DNA of 64,000 nucleotides. Origin: Zeugodacus cucurbitae (lineage: Eukaryota > Arthropoda > Insecta > Diptera > Tephritidae). The stretch is from positions 50,519,501 through 50,583,500 of the forward strand of contig NC_071670.1 in the NCBI RefSeq assembly GCF_028554725.1. The letters run 5' to 3'. Made by a program: the position numbers and the translations under genes. Numbering within the stretch: the stretch's first letter is position 1; every line of letters starts with the position of its first letter. Below the pieces are notes generated by a model that was given only the letters and a program-made list of their open reading frames with translations, was not told the DNA's origin and searched no databases. Shown in pieces: positions 60,748 to 64,000 of this stretch.

Positions 60748-61393
60748 GGGGGTCATCCCATGTGATGGCCTGTTTTTGTGTTTTTTTTTTTTTATTTTTT
60801 TTTCTATTACCAGTAAATAGAGAACCTTACGTTTATTATCATTTATTAACATATATTTCAACAGCATAAATATAAATATTAGGCTGAAAATATTGTGTAG
60901 AACATTAGTTACAGTGTTCTGAACACACCTACTACACACCTCACCCCTAAAAAGATGGGCTCGACTTCCCCCACGATTCCGGCTGATTGGCTTATCGGAA
61001 ACGAAAAAAGTTTGCGCGTTTTAATCTGTTATCTGAAGTGAATATACCAAAAATTGAAATTTTGGTAAACATTAAAAAAAATATTTCGAATTTTGCGTGT
61101 TTTTAGTTTTTTGATATAAAAAAATCCACGCATCCAAGTTCCACGCATTTACATGTGCTGTGTTTTTGAGATACGATGGAGGAAAGTTTGCAAATCAAAG
61201 TTATGAAAAAAAACGCGTTCAGATTTTCCAGCCGCCAACTGAGCGCTTCGGACAGCTCCGTCTTGCAATTGCTGTATCTTTAAAACGACTTCAAATTTTT
61301 AAAAATCACTTTACTGCCGTATTCTAGACATGTTAAGAAACCAATTTATGACAAAAAGAATAAATATTTTTGAACTATCACATGATGACCCCC
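60748..61393. mobile_element. PiggyBac-type MITE with GGGGGTCATC termini
   Basis: TTAA at 60744-60747 and 61394-61397 flank GGGGGTCATCCCATGTGATG and (inverted) GGGGGTCATCATGTGAT. The target duplication and G/C-run termini are diagnostic of piggyBac-type mobilisation. The 646-bp interior has no transposase and carries poly-T near 60780. Confidence 0.85.
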
Positions 61394-61397
61394 TTAA

Positions 61398-62600
61398 AGT
61401 GTTTTATTGCAAGATTTTCTTATAAAAATTCATTGAACTTCTTGTGGAATATAGAGTTGATAATTATTTTCATAAGAACTCTTCATATTTTCCTTAGTAC
61501 AGTAGATGGAGGAAAAGAGCAATTTCTTCGCACGCAAATAGAGGGTTATGTGCTCATTTGCATATATCATGTAACTCATACCAGAAAAAAAGAAATTGAA
61601 TTAAAAATTTGAAGAGCAATTAAAAGAGTATCAAGAACAAGCACCCATCCGCTTTAAAAATTCACTGTCAATCACTTACATAGAAATGAGCAATTCCCTA
61701 CAAGAAAAATACACATATACAATACAACAACAAACACTTAACAAAGAAATAAGAACAACCAAATCCTGACAAAACAAAAAAGTGATTGAAGAAATATGCT
61801 CATACACACATACATACAAACACACATATATTACACTGTAATAACGTAAATGATAAAAGCACCGCTTCCATTGAGCGTGTAATTGCGAGCTCACGTACCG
61901 ACAAGCATACACTCAGGCTCAGGCTATAAGCGGTTCGGCATACGCCACTGGCATATTCAGACACTTACTCATACATATAAACACATGTCGGCCGGTGTGT
62001 GCTTAATAAATATGCCGGCACATATACATATATGGATGTGGAGTGGGGTGTGATGTGGAGTGCAAGTGAGCGGGTTAATTACCGGCATAAAGCAAACACT
62101 TTAACAGCTGCAACGCTCAAGCGCCAATCGACGTAACGGGAGGGCGGGCGGATGCTGGAAAAAAAGTTATAATAACAGCGATACAGTAATGAAGAGCACA
62201 CTCATGTGGGTGTGGGTATGTGGAGTATTTTTTCATTAACAATTTCTGAATTCAAGTGCAGCGAGCGAGACAAACATACATATTTACATATTTCATAATT
62301 CTCTATTGTTTTGCTCATTGTATTTTATGCTTTTGCCAGTGTGTGTGTGTGTGTTTTAATGAGTTTTTCTGCTCTGTCGCTGCATGCCGGCTGCGGATGC
62401 TTCACCGCCACTTGATTGACTGATTTAAAATCAACCACTCCACCAGTGGTGAAAAATTATCTCACTTCTCTTGTACAGAGGGTATCGAGTTGCATGAATT
62501 TAAAGTTGATTGCAAATGAAAGGAAGGAAGGGATAATTTGGGCTGCTGTCGAACCAAAAATACTTTCATATTTTTCAAGAATTTAAGGTGATGTGGCCGC
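61398..62600. other. Intergenic DNA with short CA/GT repeats
   Basis: CATACATA-type runs (61805-61830) and a GT microsatellite at about 62340-62354. The 61.9-62.4 kb part is less AT-rich and looks single-copy. No ORF is supported. Confidence 0.4.
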
Positions 62601-62609
62601 GAAACTTAA

Positions 62610-62985
62610 TTAAACCATATAGATACCGGGAACCAGCATCAACACCGATAATAATGTCAGCCTTAAAATCCAACACAGAATCACTCTTGCCAACAGGTGC
62701 TACTTTGGACTGAGTAGGCAATTGAAAAGTAAAGTCCTCTCTCGACGAACCAAAATCAAACTCTATAAGTCGCTCATTATTCCCGTCCTGATGTATGGCG
62801 CTGAAGCGTGGACGATGACAACAGCCTATGAGACGACTCTTGGAGTTTTCGAGAAAAAGGTTTTGCGCAAGATTTATGGTCCTCAAAACATTGGCAACGG
62901 CGAATACCGCAGACGATGGAACGATGAGCAGTACGGTTTATACGACGACATTGAAAATATTTCCACGCAATATTCCAAAGATAAC
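62610..62985 (+). pseudogene. Non-LTR retrotransposon reverse transcriptase C-terminal fragment
   Basis: The plus strand encodes SINTDNNVSLKIQ, then LKSKVLSRRTKIKLYKSLII, PVLMYGAEAWTMTTA, FEKKVLRKIYGPQNIGNGEY and RRRWNDEQYGLYDD. It then breaks off. This is the thumb and downstream region of the same element family as 63106-64000, in opposite orientation. The 5' part with the catalytic motifs is missing. Confidence 0.85.
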
Positions 62986-63105
62986 TTATACATCCACCAA
63001 CATACTCGTAAGCGGTATAAAGTTCCAACGGACTAAGTGTAGTATTGAACCTTCATATCAATAAGACATTCTAATCTACCAAAATTTCGGATAAAAAATC
63101 AACCA

Positions 63106-64000
63106 TTGGTACTCGTTGGGCAGCTCTTCTTCTTCTTAACTGGCGTAGAAACCGCTTACGCGGTTATAGCCGAGTCCACAACAGTGCGCCACGCATCTCT
63201 CCTTTTGGCGGTTTGGCGCCAATTGGTAATACCAAATGAAGACAGGTCCTTCTCCACCTGGTCCTTCCACCGGAGTGGAGGTCTCCCTCTTCCTCGGCTT
63301 CCACCAGCGGGTACTGCATCGAAAACTTTCAGAGCTGGGGCACTTTCATCCATTCGCACAACATGACCCAGCCAGCGTAGCCGCTGTCGTTTTATTCGCT
63401 GGACTATGTCTATGTCGTCGAACAACACATACAGCTCATCATTCCATCTTCTGCGGTATTCGCCGTTGCCAATGTTTAAGGGACCGTAAATCTTCCGCAA
63501 AACCTTTCTCTCGAAAACTCCTAGTACCGTCTCATCGGATGTTGACACCGTCCACGCTTCTGCACCATAAAGTAGGACGGGAATGATGAGGGACTTGTAG
63601 AGTTTAGTTTTTGTTCGTCAAGAGAGGACTTTACTTTTCAATTGCCTACTCAGTCCATAGTAGCACCTGTTGGCAAGAGTGATTCTGCGTTGGATTTCAA
63701 GGCTGACATTATTATCGGTGTTAATGTTGGTTCCTAGGTATACGAAGTTATCTACAACTTCAAAGTTATGACTGTCAACAGTGACGTGGGAGCCAAGACG
63801 CGAATGCGCTGACTGTTTGTTTGATGACAGGAGATATTTCGTCTTGTCCTCGTTCACCACCAGACCCATTCGCTTCGCTTCCTTATCCAGGCGGGAAAAA
63901 GCAGAACTAACGGCGCGGGTGTTGTTTCCAATGATATCGATATCATCGGCGTACGCCAGTAGCTGTACACTCTTGTAGAAGATTGTACCTTCTCTATTTA
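63106..64000 (-). pseudogene. Non-LTR retrotransposon reverse transcriptase, partial (runs off the window)
   Basis: On the minus strand the frame is open from the window edge. It begins NREGTIFYKS, then the catalytic LLAYADDIDIIG (YADD box, about 63935-63970), KEAKRMGLVVNEDKTKYL and NFVYLGTNINTDNNVSLEIQ. A TGA at 63615-63617 replaces the Arg codon seen in the neighbouring copy (VLS-stop-RTK versus VLSRRTK). After it the frame reopens through RKIYGPLNIGNGEYRRRWND, RLRWLGHVVRMDE and GRGRPPLRWKDQVEKDL to the natural stop near 63155. The 3' flank (CTGGCGTAGAAACCGCTTAC and a CGCGGTTATAGCC piece) is partly inside the coding end. Only one nonsense change is visible, so this is a relatively recent insertion. 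Clade not assigned. Confidence 0.88.

Overview
The window is AT-rich nuclear DNA (about two thirds A+T by eye) from a higher dipteran, most likely a tephritid-type fruit fly. The case rests on one insect-type spliced gene with short GT-AG introns, very abundant DINE-1/INE-1-like Helentron-derived repeats, and decayed mariner, Tc1, piggyBac-type and non-LTR elements. The species assignment is an inference. I see no bacterial, organellar or viral genome organisation.

Only one convincing host protein-coding gene is present, on the + strand at 1634-6946. It is a five-exon elongase of very long chain fatty acids (ELOVL/ELO family, 372 residues as modelled). All core motifs are present, and an unusual glutamine-rich C-terminal tail of about 107 residues follows the core. 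Its third intron (2257-6146) holds a TIR element, a degenerate DINE-1 copy and a nested TA-flanked MITE. A polyadenylation signal lies about 60 bp after the stop codon.

From 7 kb to 64 kb I find no other host coding sequence that I can support. TE-dense blocks alternate with older-looking single-copy intergenic DNA. DINE-1-like copies lie at 3540-4327, 7319-8530, 16042-17220, 20330-21190, 29527-30735, 32289-33516 and 52032-53070, with a 3'-end relic at 42360-42414. Three differently deleted copies of one mariner family are at about 318-1065, 9690-10630 and 48415-49063. Other Tc1/mariner relics are at 9314-9649, 15202-15372, 15777-16000, 21795-22765, 26525-26790 and 47281-48000. TTAA-flanked (piggyBac-type) MITEs occur at 16003-17809, 23455-23969, 29477-31284, 33681-33760, 35082-35786, 43749-44256 and 60748-61393. 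A PIF/Harbinger-like element (19933-21752) carries a Myb/SANT-like ORF relic split by a DINE-1 insertion. A Helitron-like element is at 31315-31922. Non-LTR retrotransposon fragments lie at 26290-26500, 56582-56800, 62610-62985 and 63106-64000.

Two structures are not explained by ordinary TE families. One is a cluster of three diverged ~1 kb modules (38.4-43.4 kb) that share short, strongly conserved motifs. The other is a long degenerate minisatellite of about 35-bp monomers (51.1-54.1 kb), which is interrupted by a DINE-1 insertion and whose monomers switch strand at its right end. I found no CRISPR array, rRNA or clear tRNA gene.
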